Assembly: GCA_947165685.1 (NCBI GenBank)
Contig: CAMVBK010000001.1
Location: forward strand, 1 to 64,000
Source: F23-D06 sp947165685
GTDB lineage: Bacteria > Bacteroidota > Bacteroidia > Bacteroidales > WCHB1-69
Direction: 5' to 3'
DNA: 64,000 nt
Every line of letters begins with the position of its first letter. The first letter of the stretch is position 1. The notes under the pieces are model-generated. The model was not told the origin of the DNA and ran no database searches. It saw nothing but the letters and a program-made list of their open reading frames with translations. Shown in pieces: positions 43,467-49,898 of the stretch. Both the position numbers and the translations under genes were made by a program.

Positions 43467-45011
43467 ATGTTGATACGAACGAACAATTGTGCATTGATGG
43501 GGGTGGCCGCGATACCCATCGTTGTGGAGGTCAATGTTGATAATGGCATCGGCTTCTTTTTGGTCGGGTTGCCCGACAGCGCGGTGAAAGAGAGTCAGCA
43601 GCGCATCGAGACGGCGCTGAACGTCTATAACTACAGGATTCCAGGTCGCAAGATTGTGGTGAACATGGCGCCTGCGGACATCCGCAAGGAGGGTTCGGCA
43701 TACGACTTGACGCTGGCCATTGGCATTTTGGCCGCGTCGGAGCAGATTGCGGGCGCAGCCGATTTGGAGGACTATTTCATCATGGGGGAGCTGTCGTTGG
43801 ACGGCTCGTTGCAGCCGGTGCGAGGCGCGTTGCCCATCGCGTTGGAGGCGAGGAAGCGGAAGAAGAAGGGGGTGATCCTGCCGGCGCAGAACGCTCGGGA
43901 GGCGGCCATCGTTGATGGCATCGACATTCTCGGGGCCGAGAACATCAAGCAGGTGATCGACTTCTTCGACAAGGGCACGCCCATCGAGCCGACGCGTATT
44001 GACGTTGCCAATGCCTTCAGCGACAGCCTGAACCGTTACGAGTACGACTTTTCCGACGTGAAGGGCCAGGAGAACATCAAGCGGGCGATGGAGATTGCGG
44101 CGGCGGGCGGACACAATGTGATCTTGATAGGGCCGCCGGGATCGGGCAAGACCATGTTGGCCAAGCGGTTGCCGTCGATTCTGCCGCCGTTGTGCCTGGA
44201 GGAGGCGTTGGAGACGACGAAGATCCATTCGGTGGCGGGCAAGATGAGCCGTTACGCCTCGATCATCTCCACGCGGCCGTTCCGTTCGCCGCACCACACC
44301 ATCAGCGATGTGGCTTTGGTGGGCGGCGGCACGCACCCGCAGCCGGGCGAGATTTCGTTGGCGCACAACGGGGTGCTTTTCCTGGATGAGCTTCCGGAGT
44401 TCAAGCGGCAGGTGCTGGAGGTGATGCGGCAGCCGTTGGAGGAGCGGCGGGTTACCATCTCGCGGTCGAAATACTCGGTGGAGTTTCCGGCATCGTTCAT
44501 GTTCATCGCCGCCATGAATCCCTGTCCGTGCGGCAACTACAACCATCCGACCATCGCCTGCACGTGCAAGCCCTTCGAGGTGCAGAACTACCTGAGCAAG
44601 ATTTCGGGTCCGCTGATGGACCGCATCGACCTGCATGTGGAGGTGGTGCCGGTGAGCCACGAGGAGCTGACTTCCGACAAGCCGACAGAGCGCAGTGCGG
44701 AGATCCGGAAGCGGGTGATGGCGGCCAGGGAGATTCAGAAGCAGCGGTTCGAGGGGCGGCCGGGGTTGTTCGCCAACGCGCAGATGAGCAGCCGGATGGT
44801 GCGCGACTATTGCCAGATTGACGCGACGGGGCAGGAGATTCTGAAGCAGGCGATGGACAGGCTGGGGCTCTCCGCCCGCGCCTACGACCGCATCCTGAAG
44901 GTGGCCCGCACCATTGCCGACCTCGACGGCAGCCCGGGCATTGAGGTCGGACACCTGAGCGAGGCTATAAATTTCCGGAATTTGGACAGGGATAATTGGG
45001 GGAGGAGATGA
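43467..45011 (+). CDS. comM: ComM/YifB family AAA+ Mg-chelatase-like protein
   Basis: The 514-residue protein belongs to the ComM branch-migration helicase family, which promotes integration of incoming DNA in natural transformation. It has the N-terminal LonC-like domain (IVVNMAPADIRKEGSAYDLT; GELSLDGSLQPVRGALPIA) and the AAA+ module. Walker A GPPGSGKT lies near residue 222, Walker B is FLDELPEF, and the zinc-type C-terminal region has MNPCPCGNYNHPTIACTC. The C-terminus RAYDRILKVARTIADLDG is typical. The last 137 bases recur at 46382-46518. Length is normal and the gene is intact. Confidence 0.93.
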   Translation: MLIRTNNCALMGVAAIPIVVEVNVDNGIGFFLVGLPDSAVKESQQRIETALNVYNYRIPGRKIVVNMAPADIRKEGSAYDLTLAIGILAASEQIAGAADLEDYFIMGELSLDGSLQPVRGALPIALEARKRKKKGVILPAQNAREAAIVDGIDILGAENIKQVIDFFDKGTPIEPTRIDVANAFSDSLNRYEYDFSDVKGQENIKRAMEIAAAGGHNVILIGPPGSGKTMLAKRLPSILPPLCLEEALETTKIHSVAGKMSRYASIISTRPFRSPHHTISDVALVGGGTHPQPGEISLAHNGVLFLDELPEFKRQVLEVMRQPLEERRVTISRSKYSVEFPASFMFIAAMNPCPCGNYNHPTIACTCKPFEVQNYLSKISGPLMDRIDLHVEVVPVSHEELTSDKPTERSAEIRKRVMAAREIQKQRFEGRPGLFANAQMSSRMVRDYCQIDATGQEILKQAMDRLGLSARAYDRILKVARTIADLDGSPGIEVGHLSEAINFRNLDRDNWGRR

Positions 45012-45486
45012 GGTTTCGCCCCTGAAGGGGCGTACGTGGGCCTTCCGAAGGCGCCGTCTCTACCGAGCTTGTGTCCCTGCGGGACAAGGTGTCCGTCTGG
45101 TGGCGACCTTCTACCGGGCTTGTGTTCCTGCGGGACATGTTTCGCCCCTGAAGGGGCATTGAAGAGCGGTCGGGAACGTCGTTTCTATCGAGCTTGTGTC
45201 CCTTCGGGACAAGGCATCCATCGTGGTCGTTGCGCCTTACGGGGCTGTTGCGCCGGTGGGACATACCTCCTCGCTGTACCGTCTGAGCAAATCCGCACCG
45301 GCCGCGAATAGCCCCGTCAGGGGCCAAAGCTCGGTAGAACGGGAACCGCCGCCCGTGTTCCACGTCCCGATAGGGCCGAGAGCTTGGTAGAACGGGAAAC
45401 GTCGCCAATGTTCCACGTCCCGATAGGGACGAAAGCTCAGTAGAACGGGAAACATCACGGTTCCCCGTAAACGTCCCTTCAGGGAC
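45012..45486. repeat. Inverted arrays of palindromic hairpins (REP/BIME-like)
   Basis: About ten short hairpins are seen. GTCCC-TGC-GGGAC-type stems lie at 45073, 45124 and 45198 on the left and at 45364, 45417 and 45473 on the right. GCCCC-stem hairpins lie at 45018, 45144 and 45311, and GCCTTCCGAAGGC at 45040. Left units read TTCTACCGGGCTTGTG before the hairpin; right units carry the reverse complement (AAAGCTCAGTAGAACGG after it). The right units are spaced 53 and 56 bases apart. The array ends about 50 bases before a Y1 transposase gene. Confidence 0.82.
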
Positions 45487-45533
45487 GAAACAAAAGATGA
45501 AAAACAATTATCACACAAACAAATCAAACCATT

Positions 45534-46022
45534 ATGAAATCAATGAGAAACAACACCTACACGCAAATCCATATCCAACTGGTTTTTGCAGTTCAAAACA
45601 GGGGATCCCTTATCCTCGATTCTTGGAGAGAGCGTCTGTACAAATACATGATTGCCATAATCCAAAACAACCGCCATAAAGTTCTGGCCATAGGCGGAAC
45701 GGCGGATCATGTCCACATTCTGATAGGAATGCGCCCATCACAATCGTTGTCCGATTTGATGCAGCACGTCAAAGGGTGTTCGTCGAAATGGATAAACGAG
45801 AACAGGCTCGCCAACGGCTGGTTCTCCTGGCAGGAAGGATATGGTGCCTTCTCATATTCAAAAGATGATATACCCACCATTATCCGATATATCGAAAACC
45901 AGGCGGAACACCACAAACAGCAAGACATGGTGGACGAATACAAAATGATGTTAGAGGAAAGCGAAGTTGAATATGATGTCTTATCCGTTTTTTGTAAGAT
46001 TGAAAGCCAGACGTGTAAATAA
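45534..46022 (+). CDS. IS200-like Y1 transposase, RAYT-type
   Basis: The 162-residue HUH-family single-strand transposase cuts and joins hairpin-marked DNA. The metal-binding motif is GGTADHVHILIGM (H59-V-H61), and the catalytic tyrosine is probably Y119 in IIRYIENQAEHH. The family core ends with YKMMLEESEVEYDV. No passenger gene or IS605 TnpB accompanies it. The dense array of GTCCC-stem palindromes directly upstream is the arrangement of REP-associated tyrosine transposases, which act on such hairpins. It appears intact. A Bacteroidota promoter is not obvious in the array. Confidence 0.85.
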   Translation: MKSMRNNTYTQIHIQLVFAVQNRGSLILDSWRERLYKYMIAIIQNNRHKVLAIGGTADHVHILIGMRPSQSLSDLMQHVKGCSSKWINENRLANGWFSWQEGYGAFSYSKDDIPTIIRYIENQAEHHKQQDMVDEYKMMLEESEVEYDVLSVFCKIESQTCK

Positions 46023-46171
46023 TATTCCAAAGGTATGCCGCTTTGGAGATTGCAAAAATACAAAAATTGACAATCGATTCCAAAAAAAATCGGACAAGCA
46101 ACTCTTTGTTCGAAAAATATTGTAATTTTGCAGTGGATTTCGAATGGAAATAAATATGAAGGCATACGTAA

Positions 46172-46318
46172 AAAGAGACACCACTGAAACGAATTGATGA
46201 TTCTTTCCAGAAAATTGTCATTGTCAAAGACGATATTATGCCATATCGTGACGAAAAAGGTATTTACTTTACAGGGTTGTTTCAGTTCCTGATGGACGAA
46301 AAGATAGCAGTAAGCTGA
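46172..46318 (+). pseudogene. C-terminal remnant of a DUF4143-type AAA ATPase
   Basis: The frame reads LKRIDDSFQKIVIVKDDIMP, then YRDEKGIYFTGLFQFLMDE, then a stop. This matches the last ~45 residues of the ATP-binding proteins with a DUF4143 C-terminus that are abundant in Bacteroidota. An in-frame stop lies at 46169 and nothing of the ATPase domain is seen upstream. It is probably a leftover of a larger insertion between the two comM ends. Identification rests on a short stretch and is tentative. Confidence 0.45.
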
Positions 46319-46381
46319 ATATGTCGGTAAAAATTTGGAATAGTTCTTCCGGAAGAAAAATGGTACTATCAAAATATATCT

Positions 46382-46518
46382 CCCGCGCCTACGACCGTAT
46401 CCTGAAGGTGGCCCGCACCATTGCCGACCTCGACGGCAGCTCTGGCATTGAAGTCGGACACCTGAGCGAGGCTATCAATTTTAGGAATCTGGATAGGGAT
46501 AATTGGGGGAGGAGATGA
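46382..46518 (+). pseudogene. Second copy of the comM 3' end
   Basis: These 137 bases match 44875-45011, offset 1507. They encode the same final residues (RAYDRILKVARTIADLDGSS, then the same tail NFRNLDRDNWGRR and stop). About ten differences are seen, nearly all silent, with one Pro-to-Ser change. The open frame runs upstream into unrelated sequence (from 46321). It is not a functional gene. The silent pattern suggests it came from a diverged, once-functional comM allele. Confidence 0.85.
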
Positions 46519-46524
46519 TTGATT

Positions 46525-46552
46525 CATAATTCATAATGCATAATGCATAATT
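46525..46552 (-). repeat. A/T direct repeats upstream of the four-helix-bundle gene
   Basis: CATAATTCATAATGCATAAT and the following GCATAATT consist of 7-mer and 14-mer repeats of CATAAT(T/G). It is the inverse orientation of the repeats at 48430-48475 on the far side of the same gene. Confidence 0.65.
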
Positions 46553-46649
46553 TAATGGTAGGATATGAAAAGTAATAAAGATAATTTGATTGTGGTGAAG
46601 AGTACCGAATTCGCTGTGGATGTTGTACGTTTTTGTGATTGGTTGCCTT

Positions 46650-46657
46650 TAGTTTTG
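46650..46657 (+). promoter_or_regulatory. -7 element at the IS110 left end (promoter of the putative bridge RNA)
   Basis: TAGTTTTG followed by C fits the Bacteroidota consensus. In the excised circle, right-end TTG (48131-48133) would lie about 20 bases upstream and serve as the -33 element. In the integrated copy the flank offers only a TTTG 14 bases away. Transcription would start near 46663. Confidence 0.5.
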
Positions 46658-46710
46658 CACCATGTTTTTATTTGTATCTAAAAGAAGAAAGTAACCGTAT
46701 TAACATGGTG
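46658..46710 (+). other. 9-bp stem in the IS110 left end
   Basis: CACCATGTT (46658-46666) and AACATGGTG (46702-46710) are perfect complements around a 35-base loop. It could be a 5' stem-loop of the bridge RNA, or a structure that hides the start region. It overlaps the expected transcription start, so its role is open. Confidence 0.5.
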
Positions 46711-46875
46711 ATAATCAATGTCTAACAAGTTAACCAAGAACGGAGGGTGACCTTTGATTGCAGCTGGATTTGCTCCATTTTCCGCATTAGTCCCTCCGTT
46801 CTTTTAGGTCGTCAGATCCAACTATAATGAAAGACTTGACAGGTCAAGTTAAAGGCTTTAGATTGACAACCTGAT
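46663..46875 (+). ncRNA. Putative IS110 bridge RNA with target- and donor-binding loops
   Basis: Two stem-loops are seen. Loop 1: 12-bp stem 46736-46747/46792-46803, apical TGGA/TCCA stem. The 5' side carries TTGATTGC (46754-46761), 7 of 8 identical to target TTGGTTGC (46639-46646). The 3' side carries TTTCCGCA (46779-46786), the exact reverse complement of target TGCGGAAA. Loop 2: base stem GGTcGTCAG/TTGACaACC (46807-46815/46863-46871), apical stem ACTTGAC/GTCAAGT (46834-46849). Its sides carry TATAATG (46823-46829), identical to the right IS end 48143-48149, and TAAAGGC (46850-46856), the reverse complement of the left start GCCTTTA (46645-46651). Guide order and polarity match the IS621 bridge-RNA model. 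Ends of the transcript are estimated. Confidence 0.8.
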
Positions 46876-46899
46876 GGTTAACAAAAAGCGCACAAAAAT

Positions 46900-47898
46900 A
46901 TGAAAAATATCATTATCGGAGCAGATGTCTCCAAACGCACGCTGGACTGCGTGCTGCACGATGAGGACAAACAGAAGATGCTTGGTGCAAACCACCTCAA
47001 AATCACCAACGACAAAAACGGCTGTGACGAGCTGTTGAAATGGCTTAAACAAAAGAAAATCAGCAGGAAAGAGGTACTCTTTTGCATGGAACACACGGGA
47101 GACTATTCCTACGGCTTCGCAGAATTGCTCGCCGAAAAAGGTGTCAGTTTCTGCCAGATTCATCCGATGGAAATCAAGAGGGCCACGGCCGCCCTTCGCG
47201 GCAAGAATGACAAGGTGGATGCCGTCCGCATCGCGAACTATGCATACCGTTACCGCGATGAACTGGAACCGTCTACGCTGAAAGACAAGGACATCTTGAG
47301 AATCAGGGATTTGCTCAACGACAGGAAACTCGTTGTCAAGTGTCGTCGGACTTTCAAGACCATTATGACAGAATACAAAAACAAACAGGAATGCAGCCGC
47401 TACCAGCGAGCAAAGAGGAATGTGGAGCTGTGCGACGGTCAAATAGGTGAGATCGAGGCGGAATTGCTAGAGATAGTAAATGGGAACGAAAGTCTGGTCA
47501 AGACCTATATGCTGCTCACCAGCATTCCAGGAATCAGCCTTGTCAACGCGTTCAATTTCATTGTGGTCACATGCAATTTCACGAGTTTCAAAACAGCCAG
47601 ACAGCTTGCCGCCTACTGCGGCATAGCCCCATACGAATACACATCGGGAACATCGGTCAACAAGGGCACGCACGTCTCCAAGATGGGAAACAAGGAGATC
47701 AAGGCCGACCTGACGATGGCGGCGCAAGCGGCCATCTTGTGGGACACCGACCTGCGCTTGTACTATACGAGAAAACGTGCTGAGGGCAAATCGTTCGGAT
47801 GCGTGCTTAACGCGGTCAAATTCAAGCTTGTATGCCGCATGTTCGCTGTAGTAAAACGTGGAACTGTGTACGTGGACACAAAGAAATACGCTTCATGA
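46900..47898 (+). CDS. IS110-family DEDD recombinase (transposase)
   Basis: The 332-residue enzyme is an RNA-guided DNA recombinase. The N-terminal RuvC-like DEDD domain has D9 (IIGADVSK), E64 (FCMEHTGDY), and D104/D107 (RGKNDKVDAVR). A central helical region leads to the C-terminal Transposase_20 domain from about residue 205, with SIPGISLVNAFNF and the serine-containing loop SGTSVNKGTHVSKMGN (residues ~249-264), where the nucleophilic serine should lie. The length is typical. It begins 25 bases after the putative bridge RNA. All catalytic residues are present, so the element may be active. Confidence 0.93.
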   Translation: MKNIIIGADVSKRTLDCVLHDEDKQKMLGANHLKITNDKNGCDELLKWLKQKKISRKEVLFCMEHTGDYSYGFAELLAEKGVSFCQIHPMEIKRATAALRGKNDKVDAVRIANYAYRYRDELEPSTLKDKDILRIRDLLNDRKLVVKCRRTFKTIMTEYKNKQECSRYQRAKRNVELCDGQIGEIEAELLEIVNGNESLVKTYMLLTSIPGISLVNAFNFIVVTCNFTSFKTARQLAAYCGIAPYEYTSGTSVNKGTHVSKMGNKEIKADLTMAAQAAILWDTDLRLYYTRKRAEGKSFGCVLNAVKFKLVCRMFAVVKRGTVYVDTKKYAS

Positions 47899-47950
47899 TA
47901 AACAAACTTCAAACAGGGCCAACAAAGGTATGCATTCACTTGTCTTGGGT

Positions 47951-48000
47951 GTCCAGTGCCATCCTCCTCGGAGGTTCCTCCGAGGAGGATGGCACTGGAC
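47951..48000. repeat. 50-bp perfect palindrome in the IS110 right end
   Basis: Bases 47951-47974 are the exact reverse complement of 47977-48000 around a central TT. The arm begins GTCCAGTGCCATCC and ends CTCGGAGG. No T-run follows. It could be a very stable RNA hairpin or a cruciform. It lies 53 bases after the recombinase stop. Confidence 0.85.
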
Positions 48001-48429
48001 GAACAGAGGATTCTATAGCCCTTTTAGGGGCAACGGCATACTATAACGGATTGGATAATAATATTTTAAAAGACAAATATAGCAACAGACGAGGAAGTCA
48101 GAAATGTTAATAACTTTTGATAAAATATGCTTGGTTTTAACTTATAATGCGGAAAGAGAGAAAGGAATGGGTGATTTCTGAGCAATTGTTGAAGAGTGGC
48201 ACCAGTATTGGCGCTAATATTCGGGAGGGAATAAGAGGGCAAAGCAGTTCTGATTTTTATTCAAAATTCAACATCTCTCTTAAAGAAGCAAGCGAATCTG
48301 ATTATTGGTTAGAATTGCTACACAAAAGCGGCTACTTGGATAACGCCCTATATGAAGAGTTGAAAAACAAATGTGAAGAATTGATCCGCATACTAACCTC
48401 CATCGTTAAACACAAAGACCACCGTAACT

Positions 48430-48475
48430 AATTATGCATTATGAATTATGCATTATGAATTATGCATTATGAATT
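48430..48475 (+). repeat. Three 14-bp direct repeats after the four-helix-bundle gene
   Basis: AATTATGCATTATG is repeated three times without gaps (48430-48471) and followed by AATT. The reverse complement of the same motif lies before the gene at 46525-46552. The stop codon of the LytTR gene on the minus strand (48467) lies inside the repeat. Confidence 0.8.
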
Positions 48476-49531
48476 AACATGGTATCCGCCGTGGCGCTTG
48501 CTGCCGACGTATTTGACGAGCTTGCGCTTGCGGAGCTCGGCGATACAACGCTCGACAGTGCTCAATGAAAAGGCTGTTTTGGCGGTGATGTCTGTTGCGT
48601 TGCAGCCTGGATTCTCCTGGATGCAGGAATGAACCATGTCGAGTTTCTGCTGTGGGGGAACGACGGGCTTCCGCTTGGATTTCGACCGGGGCTTTCTCTT
48701 CGGAGCTTGTTCCCCTCCTGTTTCGGCTTTGCATCGCTGAAGTCCTTCGGCGACCTGGTCGGCGATTGAGCCGCTGTTTTTGGGATCCAACGTGAACGTG
48801 AGCGGCTTCTTCGTCCACGGCATCTTTTTCAGGAACACCTCGCTGCCGTTACACGACCAGATGTACTGATACGGAATCAAAACGGTGGGCGAAATGCGGA
48901 CAAAATCTTCTTCCCCGAACAGTTGCACAAGATGTTTCATAGAGCCGAGCCGTGTAAACCAACGGTCATGCACCGTATAGATGCGGGTGAAGTTTCCGTC
49001 CTGAACACAATAGTAGATGTCGTCTTTGGGAATCATTAAGAGGTTACTCTCATTGTCTATGACATCCACCATCTGAGTGTCGCGATAGACCACCTGCACT
49101 TGGGCATCCAAGGCCTTTCGCAGTTCCTGTCGCTCCCGGAACATAAACGGGAAGAAGTTGAATGCCAAGGTACGGGCAGCCACAACTCTCCCTTGATGGG
49201 TAAACATTCTGAAGGCGCCAATTTGCTCTATAACCTCCGCATTACAATATTTCATCCATTTCCAGGCGATAACCATCTCAATCAATCCTGCCACAAAGGA
49301 AACGAAAACCACTACCACCCAATAGACAACCGGATGCTTTTTATGAAGTAGGGGGTAAAACAGGAAATAGTTGGCATATATGGTGGCCAACAACAACAGC
49401 CCCGCAAGCACTTCATTGGTGACACTGCCCGCCCATGGACGAAGATAGGAGTTGTTGACAAAGAAGTAGAGCAGCACGGCGCAGAACAAGACGTTCAGCA
49501 AAACGATAACGATGGTTCTTCGGTGTTTCAT
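48467..49531 (-). CDS. Membrane LytTR transcriptional regulator with C-terminal winged helix
   Basis: The 354-residue protein combines three parts. Three or four transmembrane helices occupy roughly residues 6-125 (VIVLLNVLFCAVLLYFFV; VVYWVVVVFVSFVAGLIEMV). A LytTR DNA-binding domain follows (residues about 165-265; IPKDDIYYCVQDGNFTRIYT; SMKHLVQLFGEEDFVRISPT). A basic linker (KRKPRSKSKRKP) leads to a C-terminal winged helix (GCNATDITAKTAFSLSTVER). The start at 49531 is chosen because the promoter motif at 49592-49599 would put any earlier start before transcription begins. There is no receiver domain, so it probably responds directly to a membrane signal. Regulated genes are unknown; the divergent T9SS adhesin gene is a candidate. 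Confidence 0.78.
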   Translation of the reverse strand: MKHRRTIVIVLLNVLFCAVLLYFFVNNSYLRPWAGSVTNEVLAGLLLLATIYANYFLFYPLLHKKHPVVYWVVVVFVSFVAGLIEMVIAWKWMKYCNAEVIEQIGAFRMFTHQGRVVAARTLAFNFFPFMFRERQELRKALDAQVQVVYRDTQMVDVIDNESNLLMIPKDDIYYCVQDGNFTRIYTVHDRWFTRLGSMKHLVQLFGEEDFVRISPTVLIPYQYIWSCNGSEVFLKKMPWTKKPLTFTLDPKNSGSIADQVAEGLQRCKAETGGEQAPKRKPRSKSKRKPVVPPQQKLDMVHSCIQENPGCNATDITAKTAFSLSTVERCIAELRKRKLVKYVGSKRHGGYHVNS

Positions 49532-49591
49532 AATCGGACATCCATATTTGTTTATTATTATGCTTCTTGTTTTCGGGTCTGAAAGTCGCTG

Positions 49592-49599
49592 CAAAGATA
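49592..49599 (-). promoter_or_regulatory. -7 promoter element of the LytTR gene
   Basis: TATCTTTG followed by C on the minus strand, 61 bases before the chosen ATG. The gene-free stretch 49532-49898 otherwise holds the divergent promoter at 49825 and the 7-mer repeats at 49841. Confidence 0.65.
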
Positions 49600-49824
49600 G
49601 TGAATTAATCCAAACAAAACCCCGGAAAACAGTCCCATTCCCTCACAGAAAAGTCCTCTAAAGCCCTCACAACAGCACAAAAATCGGACATTTATTTAAT
49701 GTATTGAAAGTCAGACTTTTACCAATCCCCGAAATATTGGTTCAAAACTGGCAAATCGGTCACATTTTTACTATGAGGGAACATATTTTTTGCGTGAGGG
49801 ATATAAAAGTGTTGCGAAAGATTG

Positions 49825-49832
49825 TATCTTTG
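49825..49832 (+). promoter_or_regulatory. -7 promoter element of the T9SS adhesin gene
   Basis: TATCTTTG followed by C fits the Bacteroidota consensus, 67 bases before the start codon. No -33 element at a typical distance is clear. Confidence 0.6.
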
Positions 49833-49840
49833 CACCCAAA

Positions 49841-49868
49841 ACCTTGAACCTTGAACCTTGAACCTTGA
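49841..49868 (+). repeat. Four tandem ACCTTGA heptamers
   Basis: Four exact 7-base copies lie directly after the -7 element in the 5' leader of the T9SS adhesin gene. Copy number could vary by slippage. Confidence 0.8.
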
Positions 49869-49898
49869 ATTCTGAAACTTAGAAAAAAACATATTATT

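Larger units (their letters stand above)
46647..48150 (+). mobile_element. IS110-family insertion sequence, about 1,504 bp
   Basis: Boundaries come from the split host gene: both junctions share TGC (46644-46646 and 48148-48150), and keeping one copy rebuilds the gene exactly. There are no terminal inverted repeats or longer target duplications, as expected of this family. The left end (253 bases) holds the putative bridge RNA; then come the DEDD recombinase gene (46900-47898) and a 252-base right end with a 50-bp palindrome. Nothing in it looks damaged. Confidence 0.88.
46565..48431 (+). pseudogene. Four-helix-bundle protein gene interrupted by an IS110 element
   Basis: The N-terminal 27 codons (46565-46646, ending VRFCDWL) and the C-terminal part (48151-48431, RKERKEWVISEQLLKSGTSI onward) are separated by the IS. 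Joining them with one copy of TGC gives an uninterrupted 120-residue frame, the normal length of this family (four helix bundle / 23S rRNA intervening-sequence-like proteins). Hallmarks are EFAVDVVRFCDWL, QLLKSGTSIGANIREG and ASESDYWLELLHKSGYL. The downstream half can still be read from an ATG at 48147 created by the IS end. The function of the family is unknown. Confidence 0.88.

Noticed and set aside
45012..45486. Hairpin array considered as CRISPR or as a coding region
   Set aside because: Units occur in both orientations, are imperfect and contain palindromes; open frames across it are a by-product of high G+C. It fits REP arrays better.
46321..46518. 65-codon frame considered as a small gene
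   Set aside because: Its second half is the duplicated comM end and its first half is unrelated sequence; no promoter or family is seen.
47951..48000. Right-end palindrome considered as the bridge RNA of an IS1111-type element
   Set aside because: It has no internal loops with guides, and all four guide matches are found in the left end instead.
47832..48110. Open frame in the IS110 right end considered as a passenger gene
   Set aside because: It overlaps the recombinase end and the 50-bp palindrome, and its translation shows no recognisable domain.
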